Assembly: GCF_000218485.1 (NCBI RefSeq)
Contig: NZ_AFPB01000139.1
Location: 1-38,321, forward strand
Length of the DNA: 38,321 nucleotides
Source: Aquimarina agarivorans
GTDB lineage: Bacteria; Bacteroidota; Bacteroidia; Flavobacteriales; Flavobacteriaceae
Direction: 5' to 3'
Shown here: in pieces, positions 25,337 through 32,874 of the stretch
Position numbering within the stretch: the first letter of the stretch is position 1
Layout: each line of letters opens with the position of its first letter
Notes under the pieces: model-generated
Databases searched by the model: none
Told to the model about the DNA's origin: nothing
Seen by the model: only the letters and a program-made list of their open reading frames with translations
Program-made: the position numbers and the translations under genes

Positions 25337-26197
25337 TTAAACTACCCATTTAAAATGAAATAATGCACCTTGAGGCAGTTGCGCTATGGCAGAAATAGCT
25401 TCAACAGCCAATTGTAAAATTCTTGGATAACCTCCAATGGTTTGTGCATTTCGCATTAATACGATTAATTTTCCTGAAGGTGTCCATTGAACTGTTCCTG
25501 GCAGTAATGGCGAAGATAATATAGAATGTGTATGCGGATCAAAATCATTAACTAATTGTACTCCCATCCGATCCCTTAGTTGACTTGTACTAAATGCCAA
25601 TGCCGTTATGGATTTTTGTTGTTCAATTGATAACAGATTAAATTCTGGCCCTTTGTATACTTTTATAAACGAACTCACCGAACGTAATTTAAATTTTATA
25701 GCGCTATTCAACTGAATTTTATTGGTAATAGCATGATAAGGAAGTGTGATTCCTTTTTTAACCATAAATTGATCCGTAATACCTGAAAACCAAGAACGGC
25801 TACCTAAAACTTTAGGAGTTTGCACGCCTCCCCTTACCGAAATATAGCCATAAATTTCATTTTGAGCTGGCCTTAAAGACACCTCTGCGCCCGATGAAAT
25901 ATAGATAGAAGTATCGCATCCAAATTCAAAATTATTCACAATTACATTTATTGTATTTCCTGAACATGCAATATAAGTGGGTGCTGAAAAAATTAATTTT
26001 GGTGGAAGCACTGTCCATTCAATTAATGCTGCATCATTAGAATTTCCTACCAACAGATTGGCTCTTTCTGCCGCAAGGCGATCCATACATCCACTTATAG
26101 GTATCCCTTCTGACAAGTAACCAAACCTACCCAAATCCTGAATGGAAGTTGAAAGTCCAGATTCTTTTACCACTATTTCTGCCAATGACTTAACCAA
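25337..26197 (-). CDS. pxpC: 5-oxoprolinase subunit PxpC (KipA-type)
   Basis: A 286-residue protein of the biotin-dependent carboxyltransferase/KipA family, now known as subunit C of the prokaryotic ATP-dependent 5-oxoprolinase (PxpABC), which opens pyroglutamate to glutamate. Family motifs: SGLSTSIQDLGRFGYLSEGIPISGCMDRLAAERANLLVGN, GGVQTPKVLGSRSWF, KVYKGPEF, STSQLRDRMGVQL and the C-terminal LMRNAQTIGGYPRI. It overlaps the end of pxpB by 8 bases, indicating coupled translation, and has no visible lesion. Confidence 0.93.
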   Translation of the reverse strand: MVKSLAEIVVKESGLSTSIQDLGRFGYLSEGIPISGCMDRLAAERANLLVGNSNDAALIEWTVLPPKLIFSAPTYIACSGNTINVIVNNFEFGCDTSIYISSGAEVSLRPAQNEIYGYISVRGGVQTPKVLGSRSWFSGITDQFMVKKGITLPYHAITNKIQLNSAIKFKLRSVSSFIKVYKGPEFNLLSIEQQKSITALAFSTSQLRDRMGVQLVNDFDPHTHSILSSPLLPGTVQWTPSGKLIVLMRNAQTIGGYPRILQLAVEAISAIAQLPQGALFHFKWVV

Positions 26198-26810
26198 TTT
26201 GAGTTATTAATTTTGTTTTATCATTTACCCTATCCATTTTAATATAATCAGTCAGTGTGATTGGTTTAAATTTCATAGTGTCGCCCATACTTATTTTTGA
26301 AGCTATTTTTTTTGAAACATCAAATAAAATAGCTGGTGTCCTGCCAATTATATGCCAGCCACCAGGACTTTCCGTGGGATATACACCTGTTTGCTTTCCG
26401 CCAATAGCTACTGAATTTTGGGGTACTTTTAAAAGTGGAACTGCTTTACGATCTATAAATAAGCGTTTGTCCAAACCTCCTAAATACATAAATCCTGGCA
26501 AAAAACCTTTACAAAAAACGGTGTATGTAACACTGGAATGCAATTGAACAAGTGTTTCAACTTCCATTTTTTTTACTGTTGCTAATGTTTGTAAATCTAT
26601 CCCAAAAGAATCGTGATAGCACACTGGAACTTCCCAAATGTTACCGTGAGTAATTTTTGTATTTCGCTTTCGCGAAGCACAAAACGCCTCAACTAACTTT
26701 AAGTCATTTTCTGAAACCGTTTTTTTGTAAATCACCAATAGAGAATTATAGCCATTGGCGCAATCCTGAATTTGTTCTGATAATGCTTCTAAAATCAAAG
26801 CTTTTACCAA
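26190..26810 (-). CDS. pxpB: 5-oxoprolinase subunit PxpB (KipI-type), N-terminus apparently frameshifted
   Basis: KipI-family subunit B of 5-oxoprolinase. The body is intact: VPVCYHDSFGIDL, the central CKGFLPGFMYLGGLD, VAIGGKQTGVYP and SPGGWHIIGRTP. The coordinates given are the uninterrupted frame (206 residues, TTG start), which lacks about 32 N-terminal residues. An ATG at 26907 overlaps the pxpA stop as ATGA and starts MNFKLK, while the matching continuation YQIYGTSAILISWEACIDK lies in the next frame. One extra base in the T4 run at 26889-26892 separates them. I infer a true gene of 26190-26907 carrying a one-base insertion, either real or a sequence error. Confidence 0.85.
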   Translation of the reverse strand: MVKALILEALSEQIQDCANGYNSLLVIYKKTVSENDLKLVEAFCASRKRNTKITHGNIWEVPVCYHDSFGIDLQTLATVKKMEVETLVQLHSSVTYTVFCKGFLPGFMYLGGLDKRLFIDRKAVPLLKVPQNSVAIGGKQTGVYPTESPGGWHIIGRTPAILFDVSKKIASKISMGDTMKFKPITLTDYIKMDRVNDKTKLITQIG

Positions 26811-26903
26811 ACAAATATCTTTTAATATAGCTTTATCGATACAAGCTTCCCACGAAATTAGAATAGCACTTGTTCCATATATCTGGTATTTTCAATTTAA
26901 AGT

Positions 26904-27602
26904 TCATGAGCAATACATCAAATTAGAAATACTTTCGGCTATAGCCAATACATTGGAATGATCCCCATGCAAACAGAAAGTATCTGCTTTTATAGCCACT
27001 TTTTTACCTGTTACGGAAGTAACTGTATTTGTTGTATACATTTGCTTAACATGTGCACAAACCTTATCCGGAGTGTTCAATATGGCATTATTTTTAATAC
27101 GTGGCACTAAGCTTAAATCATCCATATAATTCCGATCGGCAAACGCCTCGTAAAAAACATTCCTTTGATTTAAAGGAACAAACTTTTTTGCCATACTGGG
27201 AACAAAAACTTGACATTTTTTGAAATTTGTATTGATAAAGTCTAAAAACCATTGCGAAGTTTGTTGTTTCTTGAATATGTCATTATATAATGCCCCGTGC
27301 AATTTTATATGGTGCATGTGATTCCCTAACGTATTTGCTATTTTCTGAAAGCAGTGAACTTGCTCCAACAAACTAATCTCCAAATCCACTAATGACATTG
27401 AAAGTGATTTTCGACCAAAATTTTCCTTGTCTGGATATGAAGGATGCGCACCTACCAGCACCCGATGCTGCTTTGCTAATAAAATTGTTTGTTTTATAGT
27501 TTTGGCATTCCCAGCATGACCCCCACAAGCAATATTTGCATATTTTAAATACGGCATTAAAGCTTTGTCAGTATCCATTCCTTCACCAACATCAGCATTC
27601 AA
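26904..27602 (-). CDS. pxpA: 5-oxoprolinase subunit PxpA (LamB/YcsF), start apparently frameshifted
   Basis: LamB/YcsF-family subunit A of 5-oxoprolinase. Core motifs are intact: NADVGEGMDTDKALMPYLKYANIACGGHAGN, VLVGAHPSYPD, HHIKLHGALYND, and the C-terminal FCLHGDHSNVLAIAESI. The frame given starts at a TTG (27602), missing a few residues. An ATG at 27623-27625 reads MNSNKK and then stops at TAG because the A run (T6 on the plus strand, 27608-27613) is one base short. With seven bases it would read MNSNKKIALNADVGEG, the normal family start. It is first in the pxpA-pxpB-pxpC operon, and its stop overlaps the inferred pxpB ATG. Confidence 0.87.
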   Translation of the reverse strand: MNADVGEGMDTDKALMPYLKYANIACGGHAGNAKTIKQTILLAKQHRVLVGAHPSYPDKENFGRKSLSMSLVDLEISLLEQVHCFQKIANTLGNHMHHIKLHGALYNDIFKKQQTSQWFLDFINTNFKKCQVFVPSMAKKFVPLNQRNVFYEAFADRNYMDDLSLVPRIKNNAILNTPDKVCAHVKQMYTTNTVTSVTGKKVAIKADTFCLHGDHSNVLAIAESISNLMYCS

Positions 27603-27628
27603 AGCTATTTTTTATTTGAATTCATGCG

Positions 27629-27642
27629 TTGTTGGTTGTTGG
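27629..27642 (+). repeat. Tandem heptamer TTGTTGG x2 upstream of pxpA
   Basis: Two perfect TTGTTGG copies sit in the leader of pxpA. Unit length and base bias match the TTGGTAG array at 2463 and the TGTCAGT-type array at 2986. Confidence 0.5.
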
Positions 27643-27764
27643 TAAATAACGAATTTTTTTCAACTAAGTGATATAATCTTCAATATACATTTTTATTTTT
27701 AATGGGAAAGTAGCTCTTTTTACTTATTGGATAGGCTTAAGACTAAGAATTGAATTGAAAAAAC

Positions 27765-27791
27765 AAAAGCTACCCAAATGAGGCAGCTTTT
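27765..27791 (-). terminator. Terminator after trxB
   Basis: On the minus strand AAAAGCTGCC pairs with GGGTAGCTTTT (10 bp including one G-U), followed by TGTTTTTTC. It lies 33 bases after the trxB stop. Confidence 0.75.
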
Positions 27792-27823
27792 ATTTAAATA
27801 AAAATTAATTTATATGCTTTCAA

Positions 27824-28801
27824 CTAGTATTGAGCAGTTTGTACTTCTTCAACACTACCAATTTCCGCTAAATAACGTTCCGCATCCATTGCTGCCATAC
27901 ATCCTGTACCAGCAGCAGTAATTGCCTGTCGATAATCTTTATCTTGCACATCTCCTGCTGCAAAAACTCCTGGACGATTTGTAAATGTGGTCCCTGCTTT
28001 TGTATGCAAGTATCCTGTATCATCCATATCCAACTGTCCTTTAAAAATATCTGTATTTGGTTTATGACCTATAGCTACAAATAATCCAGTTATTTCAATT
28101 TCAGAAGTTTCACCAGTTTGGTTATTTTTCATTCGTAAGCCTTCTACTACTTGATCTCCTAAAACTTCATCCACTTCGGTATTGTAAAGCACCGTAATGT
28201 TTTTGGTGTTATTTACGCGATGCTGCATCGCTTTTGAAGCTCTCATATGATCCTTACGAACTAACATGGTAACGTTTTTACAAATATTTGCCAAGTAAGT
28301 CGCTTCCTCAGCGGCAGTATCTCCTGCTCCTACAATGGCAACATCCTGTCCTTTATAAAAGAACCCATCACATACTGCACAAGCCGACACTCCACCTCCA
28401 CGTAGCTTTTGCTCACTTTCAAGACCTAGATATTTTGCGGTTGCTCCGGTGGAAATAATAACTGTTTCAGCCTCTATCACTTTTGAACCATCAACAGTTG
28501 CCTTATGTATTCCTCCGGGAGTATCAGACAATTCTACCGAAGCTACTAATCCAATACGCACATCAGTTCCAAAGCGTTCAGCTTGTTTTTGTAATTGTAC
28601 CATCATGGTAGGACCATCAATACCATCAGGATATCCCGGAAAATTATCTACCTCCGTAGTGGTTGTTAACTGTCCGCCAGGTTCCATTCCTGTATATAAA
28701 ACCGGATTTAAGTCTGCCCTAGATGCATAAATTGCAGCTGTATAACCTGCAGGACCCGATCCTATAATCAAACATTTTACTCTTTCTATATTATCTGACA
28801 T
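27824..28801 (-). CDS. trxB: Thioredoxin reductase
   Basis: A 325-residue FAD/NADPH flavoprotein that reduces thioredoxin. It has the FAD site CLIIGSGPAGYTAAIYASRA at the N-terminus, the redox-active CAVC disulfide (SACAVCDGFFYKG, about residues 140-145), the NADPH site VAIVGAGDTAAEEATYLA and the C-terminal FAD motif GVFAAGDVQDKDYRQAITAAGTGC. Length and order are typical of the bacterial low-Mr enzyme. It is a single gene with its own terminator, divergent from ung. Confidence 0.96.
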   Translation of the reverse strand: MSDNIERVKCLIIGSGPAGYTAAIYASRADLNPVLYTGMEPGGQLTTTTEVDNFPGYPDGIDGPTMMVQLQKQAERFGTDVRIGLVASVELSDTPGGIHKATVDGSKVIEAETVIISTGATAKYLGLESEQKLRGGGVSACAVCDGFFYKGQDVAIVGAGDTAAEEATYLANICKNVTMLVRKDHMRASKAMQHRVNNTKNITVLYNTEVDEVLGDQVVEGLRMKNNQTGETSEIEITGLFVAIGHKPNTDIFKGQLDMDDTGYLHTKAGTTFTNRPGVFAAGDVQDKDYRQAITAAGTGCMAAMDAERYLAEIGSVEEVQTAQY

Positions 28802-28925
28802 TGTACTCCTTTTTTGTTATGTAAAAGTAGCAAGTTTCACAGAAACCTTACATTAAAAGTTATTAAGAATATCTATGTGATTATTAACTATTGTAATTTA
28901 CTCGCTTTTGCAGAAATTAATTATT

Positions 28926-28933
28926 TAATTTTG
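28926..28933 (+). promoter_or_regulatory. Bacteroidota -7 promoter box for ung
   Basis: TAATTTTG matches TAnnTTTG, 32 bases before the ung ATG. A TTTG at 28907-28910 could be the -33 element, although the spacing is slightly short. Confidence 0.5.
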
Positions 28934-28965
28934 CAATACAAACTTTTTATTGAATTCATTGCACT

Positions 28966-29634
28966 ATGCTAGCACCACTCAATCCCGAATGGACTTCTAT
29001 TTTAAAAAATGAAATGGAACAACCTTATTTTAAAGATCTTTCGGCTTTTGTTGAAGAACAGTATAAAAAGCACCAGTGTTTTCCTCCAAAAGAGCGTATT
29101 TTTGCTGCACTAAATAATTGTAGTTTTGATGATATAAAAGTGGTAATCATTGGACAAGATCCCTACCATAAACCTCATTTAGCCAATGGCTTGTGTTTTT
29201 CAGTAAATTCAGGAATGCCAATTCCTGCATCGTTACAAAACATTTATAAGGAAATTCAGGAGGACTTAGGAGTACAAACTCCTAGCCATGGTAATTTGAT
29301 ACAATGGGCTAAACAGGGAGTACTTTTGTTAAATGCTACACTCACTGTACAAGTACACAAAGCGGGATCGCATCAAAAAAAAGGGTGGGAACAATTTACG
29401 GATGCCATTATAAATATCATTTCAACAAAAAAAGAAGGTGTTGTATTTATGCTTTGGGGTGGTTATGCCAAAAAAAAAGGTGCTAAAGTAGCCTCTGAAA
29501 AGCATTTAATATTACAAAGTGGACATCCTTCACCTTTGAGTGCTAATAGAGGTTTATGGTTTGGAAATAAACATTTCAGTCAATGCAATACATACCTTAA
29601 AACCCGCAAAAAATCAAAAATTGATTGGGTTTAA
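28966..29634 (+). CDS. ung: Uracil-DNA glycosylase
   Basis: A 222-residue family 1 uracil-DNA glycosylase that removes uracil from DNA in base-excision repair. It has the water-activating loop VVIIGQDPYHKPHLANGLCFSV (Asp65), the serine-rich PIPASLQNIYKEI loop, GVLLLNATLTV, and the minor-groove loop GHPSPLSANRG. The length is normal. A run of nine A in the coding region (GGYAKKKGAK) is in frame here, unlike the shorter homopolymers that break neighbouring genes. Confidence 0.96.
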   Translation: MLAPLNPEWTSILKNEMEQPYFKDLSAFVEEQYKKHQCFPPKERIFAALNNCSFDDIKVVIIGQDPYHKPHLANGLCFSVNSGMPIPASLQNIYKEIQEDLGVQTPSHGNLIQWAKQGVLLLNATLTVQVHKAGSHQKKGWEQFTDAIINIISTKKEGVVFMLWGGYAKKKGAKVASEKHLILQSGHPSPLSANRGLWFGNKHFSQCNTYLKTRKKSKIDWV

Positions 29635-29877
29635 ATACTTTTAAAATAATGGTAATTAATTATCCAATACTGTTAGGCCTCATTTCACATGGTTAAATTG
29701 ACCTTTTTTTTTACATGAAATTTGCATTTATAGCGAAATACATATTATTATAAATTCAATTTTAAGTTTCAGTTAATCAAATTTTAACGAAACGTAAAGT
29801 TTGACCACTTTTTTTTAAAAATTTCCAAAAAATACTTTAAATGTTTGAAAACATAGTAGCTAGTAACAAATAAAAGT

Positions 29878-29885
29878 TATTTTTG
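29878..29885 (+). promoter_or_regulatory. Bacteroidota -7 promoter box for the cold-shock gene
   Basis: TATTTTTG, an exact TAnnTTTG match, lies 25 bases before the cold-shock ATG. Confidence 0.45.
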
Positions 29886-29910
29886 TTTCAAACAATTATT
29901 ATTATTCTAA

Positions 29911-30103
29911 ATGAAAAAAAGGTACTATTAAGTTTTTTAACGAATCTAAAGGTTTTGGATTTGTTATTGACGATGACACAAAACAAGATTATTTTGTTCA
30001 CATTTCGGGTCTTATCGACGAAGTTAGAGAAGGAGACGAAGTTGAATTTGAATTAAAAGAAGGTAGAAAAGGGTTAAACGCTATTAACGTTAAAGTACTT
30101 TAA
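29911..30103 (+). pseudogene. Cold-shock domain protein, frameshifted at codon 3-4
   Basis: With one A removed from the A7 run (29914-29920) the frame gives a complete 63-residue CspA-type protein with RNP1 (SKGFGFVIDD), RNP2 (DYFVHISG) and a normal C-terminus (LNAINVKVL). As written, the ATG frame reads MKKRYY and stops. The downstream frame has a TGA immediately before it, so no upstream start can rescue it. A promoter box before and a strong terminator after suggest a gene still set up for expression. This may be a real null allele, a slippery-run rescue or, most simply, a one-base sequence error. Confidence 0.85.
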
Positions 30104-30126
30104 TATAAATTTCTTTTTACAATCTA

Positions 30127-30164
30127 AAAAAACCATTCTTTGTATTCGCAGCGAGTGGTTTTTT
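30127..30164 (+). terminator. Terminator after the cold-shock gene (bidirectional)
   Basis: AAAAAACCATTC (30127-30138) pairs with GAGTGGTTTTTT (30153-30164), a 12-bp stem with one U-G pair and T/A tracts on both sides. It can also end the converging transglutaminase transcript. Confidence 0.8.
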
Positions 30165-30169
30165 CATTT

Positions 30170-31306
30170 TTAAAACATAAATATTCGGAAAGGTTTCCAT
30201 TTATTTAAATAACGACTTACAAATAGTTTTTCTCTACTCACCCCTGAAAGTAATTCGGGCATTCTTTTTCTGGCTTCGATAATTTTATTATTCAATTCCC
30301 TATTGGCTGAAATTAATTTATTAAAAGCACTATTGGCAGTTAAAATTTTAGAATCAATATCGCTCATTAATTTTTTTATTTGAGAATCGTTAAGCTTAGG
30401 GTTTCTAAATCTTTTATTTTTAGAACTTACATAGGAGTTATAAGTAGTAATACCATTATTTAAAATTTTAACTGCCAAATTATATTTTCTTACAGTTATT
30501 TGATAATTATTTTCATCAACTTGATCTTGAATTAATTTATGTACAATTCCATTTTTAATAATGCGATCATTCAAATTTTCCAATTGCTTTAACTCATCCA
30601 AGGCTTCATGTTGTTTTAATAAACTATCAAATAAAAAACTGCCATTTGATGCTGACTCGGAAAAATTATGAGCTATAAAATCAGTATTATTTATCGGTTG
30701 GTTTAAAAATTGCATCAGTGGATCAAAAGGCATATGATCTGCAATAAATTCAGTTGGTGTTTTTAAGAAATAGATATCTCGAAATTCATTGATATATTCT
30801 TCTCCTTGTAAGTATCCCGAAGCCCAGGTTATATCTAACAAATAATACTCAGAATCAATTTTTACTCCATTCTAAGCGTGACTTAAATCAGCTATTTCAC
30901 CCAATGCATCACGGGTATACCCCTTAATTAAATATGTTTTTAATCCAATAGATGCGCCCATTGCACAAAATAGCTCGGAATAATGCTGACAAACACCTTT
31001 TTTGGTTGCCATTGCTTCATTTATAATTTCTTGATTCGAATTATACCGTTTTTCCGAATTTAACTGTGCTAAGTCATATTTAATATTGTGTGCTATCCAT
31101 ATATAAATTGCTCTAACTTTTTCTCTTTCACCTGTCAATCCATCAGTTAAATATTTAGTGATTAATTTGTAATCAGTAATTGAATCTGGAACAGTTTTAG
31201 AGCGTTGATCAATTGCCCCATAATCGGATTGACAAAATCCAACGGAACATACAAATAATAAAATGGGTACAATAAAATATTTATTAAACATATAATTACT
31301 ATACAA
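30170..31306 (-). pseudogene. Exported transglutaminase-like protein with an in-frame stop
   Basis: One continuous frame of 378 codons interrupted only by TAG at 30872-30874. The N-terminus has a signal peptide (FIVPILLFVCSVGFCQ). The transglutaminase/protease-like fold follows, with the catalytic triad Cys106 (KGVCQHYSELF), His143 (ADLSHA) and Asp158 (LLDITWASG). The stop replaces residue 145, where the family has Trp (SHAWN), and TGG to TAG is a single change. The part before the stop (30872-31306) lacks the Asp and cannot be an active enzyme. The C-terminal 200 or so residues are helical and unrecognised. Such proteins usually act in the periplasm on proteins or peptidoglycan-linked peptides. 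Confidence 0.82.
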
Positions 31307-31473
31307 TCAAACTTTTAGTGCTAAAAGCATAAATGAGGAGTAAACATAACAATCTTGAAAACACCACAAGGAGTATCTCAAATTTAGTAAGCTTGTTACA
31401 GAAACATCTGTTCACTTACATTAAATTCAAAAACTACTTTAACCATGTTGATACGGGTATCTTCAAAACCTAA

Positions 31474-31537
31474 AGCTACCCCCTTTGTAAAAAAAATCAA
31501 CTTCATTTGATATTTAATTAAAAAAAAGGGGGTAGCT
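31474..31537 (-). terminator. Large hairpin after the cycloisomerase gene
   Basis: AGCTACCCCCTTT (31474-31486) and AAAGGGGGTAGCT (31525-31537) are perfect 13-base inverted arms around a 38-base A/T-rich loop, which itself holds a 5-bp stem (ATCAA/TTGAT). It lies 43 bases after the stop of the last anhydrogalactose gene. It could be an mRNA-end stabiliser or a terminator; the loop is longer than usual for an intrinsic terminator. Confidence 0.6.
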
Positions 31538-31580
31538 AAATACTAAGCTGTTAAATTGATGCTTATTATTTTTATGAATA

Positions 31581-32672
31581 TTATTTTTCGAATTCAACAA
31601 GTTTATCCCAATCAAATTCAACTCCAACACCAGGAGTATCAGGAGCTACTGCTCTATAGTTTTCAACAACAAGTGGTCGTTTAGTATATTCATCAATTGG
31701 AAAACTGTGCACTTCCAACCATCCTGAATTAGGTTGCGAAGAAACTAAACTTACGTGCAACTCCTGCATTCCGTGTGAACATACTGGTATATTATTTTTA
31801 TCGGCTAATTTAGCTGCTTTTAACCAACCTGTTACCCCACCGCAATTGGATGCATCAGGCTGAATGAACGACAATTTGGATTGTTCAAAAGCGTATTCAA
31901 ATTCATGAATCGTATGTAAATTTTCACCCATTGCTAATGGAAAGCCTGTTTTTTCAACAATTTCAGCATAACCTTTATAATTATCCGGTATAATTGGTTC
32001 TTCAAACCAAGTAATATCACATTCTTTAAATCGTTCAATGGCTTCAATCGCTTTGTCAACGGACATAGAGTAATTTGCATCCACCATAAAAGTTACATCA
32101 GGACCAATAAACTCTCGTACTGCTTTGATACGCTCAATATCTTCATCCAAATTTTCGCGACCAATTTTTATTTTAACTGCATTAAAACCACGATCCATAT
32201 AAGATTTCATATTCCCTAAAAGCTTTTCTAGTGGAAACATCAAATCAATACCTCCACAATATGCTTTACAAGTATTTCCGTGTCCCCCTGCAACTTTCCA
32301 TAAAGGCTGACCTAACTTTTTGCAATGAATATCCCACAAAGCAATATCCACTGCAGAGATTGCAAATGATGCAATACCGCCTCTACCAACATAATGAATA
32401 TGCCACTCTAAAAAATCATAAATACTATCAATATCAGCACCGTCCTGTCCTTTTAATGCATCCGCAAAATCGTAATCGACCATCGCTTTTATAGCGCGAC
32501 CACCTTTACCGCCTGTGTAAGTATACCCAGTTCCTTCCGATCCATCTTCTAAAGTTACTGTAACAGTGACCAACTCAAAATGGTAATGATCTCCGTGTTT
32601 TGCATCTGAAAGCACTTCAGGAAGTGGTACTTCAAAAAGACGTGCTTTTACATTTGAAATTTTTGTACTCAT
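31581..32672 (-). CDS. 3,6-anhydro-L-galactonate cycloisomerase (enolase superfamily)
   Basis: A 363-residue member of the mandelate racemase branch of the enolase superfamily. Active-site residues are in place: Lys167 and Lys169 (AVKIKIGR), metal ligands Asp198 (VDANYS), Glu224 (WFEEP) and Glu250 (MGENLH), and the Asp273-His300 pair ([16 protein letters not shown]). From memory it closely resembles the Vibrio anhydrogalactonate cycloisomerase, sharing the N-terminal [14 protein letters not shown] and C-terminal [17 protein letters not shown]. It would open 3,6-anhydro-L-galactonate to 2-keto-3-deoxy-L-galactonate in the cytoplasm. It is last in the minus-strand run of dehydrogenases, which fits. 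Another sugar-acid dehydratase activity is the main alternative. Confidence 0.85.
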   Translation of the reverse strand: MSTKISNVKARLFEVPLPEVLSDAKHGDHYHFELVTVTVTLEDGSEGTGYTYTGGKGGRAIKAMVDYDFADALKGQDGADIDSIYDFLEWHIHYVGRGGIASFAISAVDIALWDIHCKKLGQPLWKVAGGHGNTCKAYCGGIDLMFPLEKLLGNMKSYMDRGFNAVKIKIGRENLDEDIERIKAVREFIGPDVTFMVDANYSMSVDKAIEAIERFKECDITWFEEPIIPDNYKGYAEIVEKTGFPLAMGENLHTIHEFEYAFEQSKLSFIQPDASNCGGVTGWLKAAKLADKNNIPVCSHGMQELHVSLVSSQPNSGWLEVHSFPIDEYTKRPLVVENYRAVAPDTPGVGVEFDWDKLVEFEK

Positions 32673-32784
32673 ATATTTAATTATAATCTTCTTTAACGAT
32701 TGTAAAAATAATAAAACTAATCCTTACAACGGACCATAATAAAACGAGTTTTTTATAAATTATTAGTGCCAATTCCCCACAAAA

Positions 32785-32810
32785 AAACCTGTAATTTTTT
32801 TTACAGGTTT
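32785..32810 (-). terminator. Hairpin terminator after the second aldehyde dehydrogenase
   Basis: AAACCTGTAA and TTACAGGTTT form a perfect 10-bp stem with a 6-base loop, followed on the minus strand by a U tract. It separates this gene from the cycloisomerase and resembles the hairpin at 34520-34547. Confidence 0.8.
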
Positions 32811-32874
32811 TAAAAATTAAGTGCTGATTATCAATTAACAACTAATAATCCCTACCACTTTAAACATATATTTT

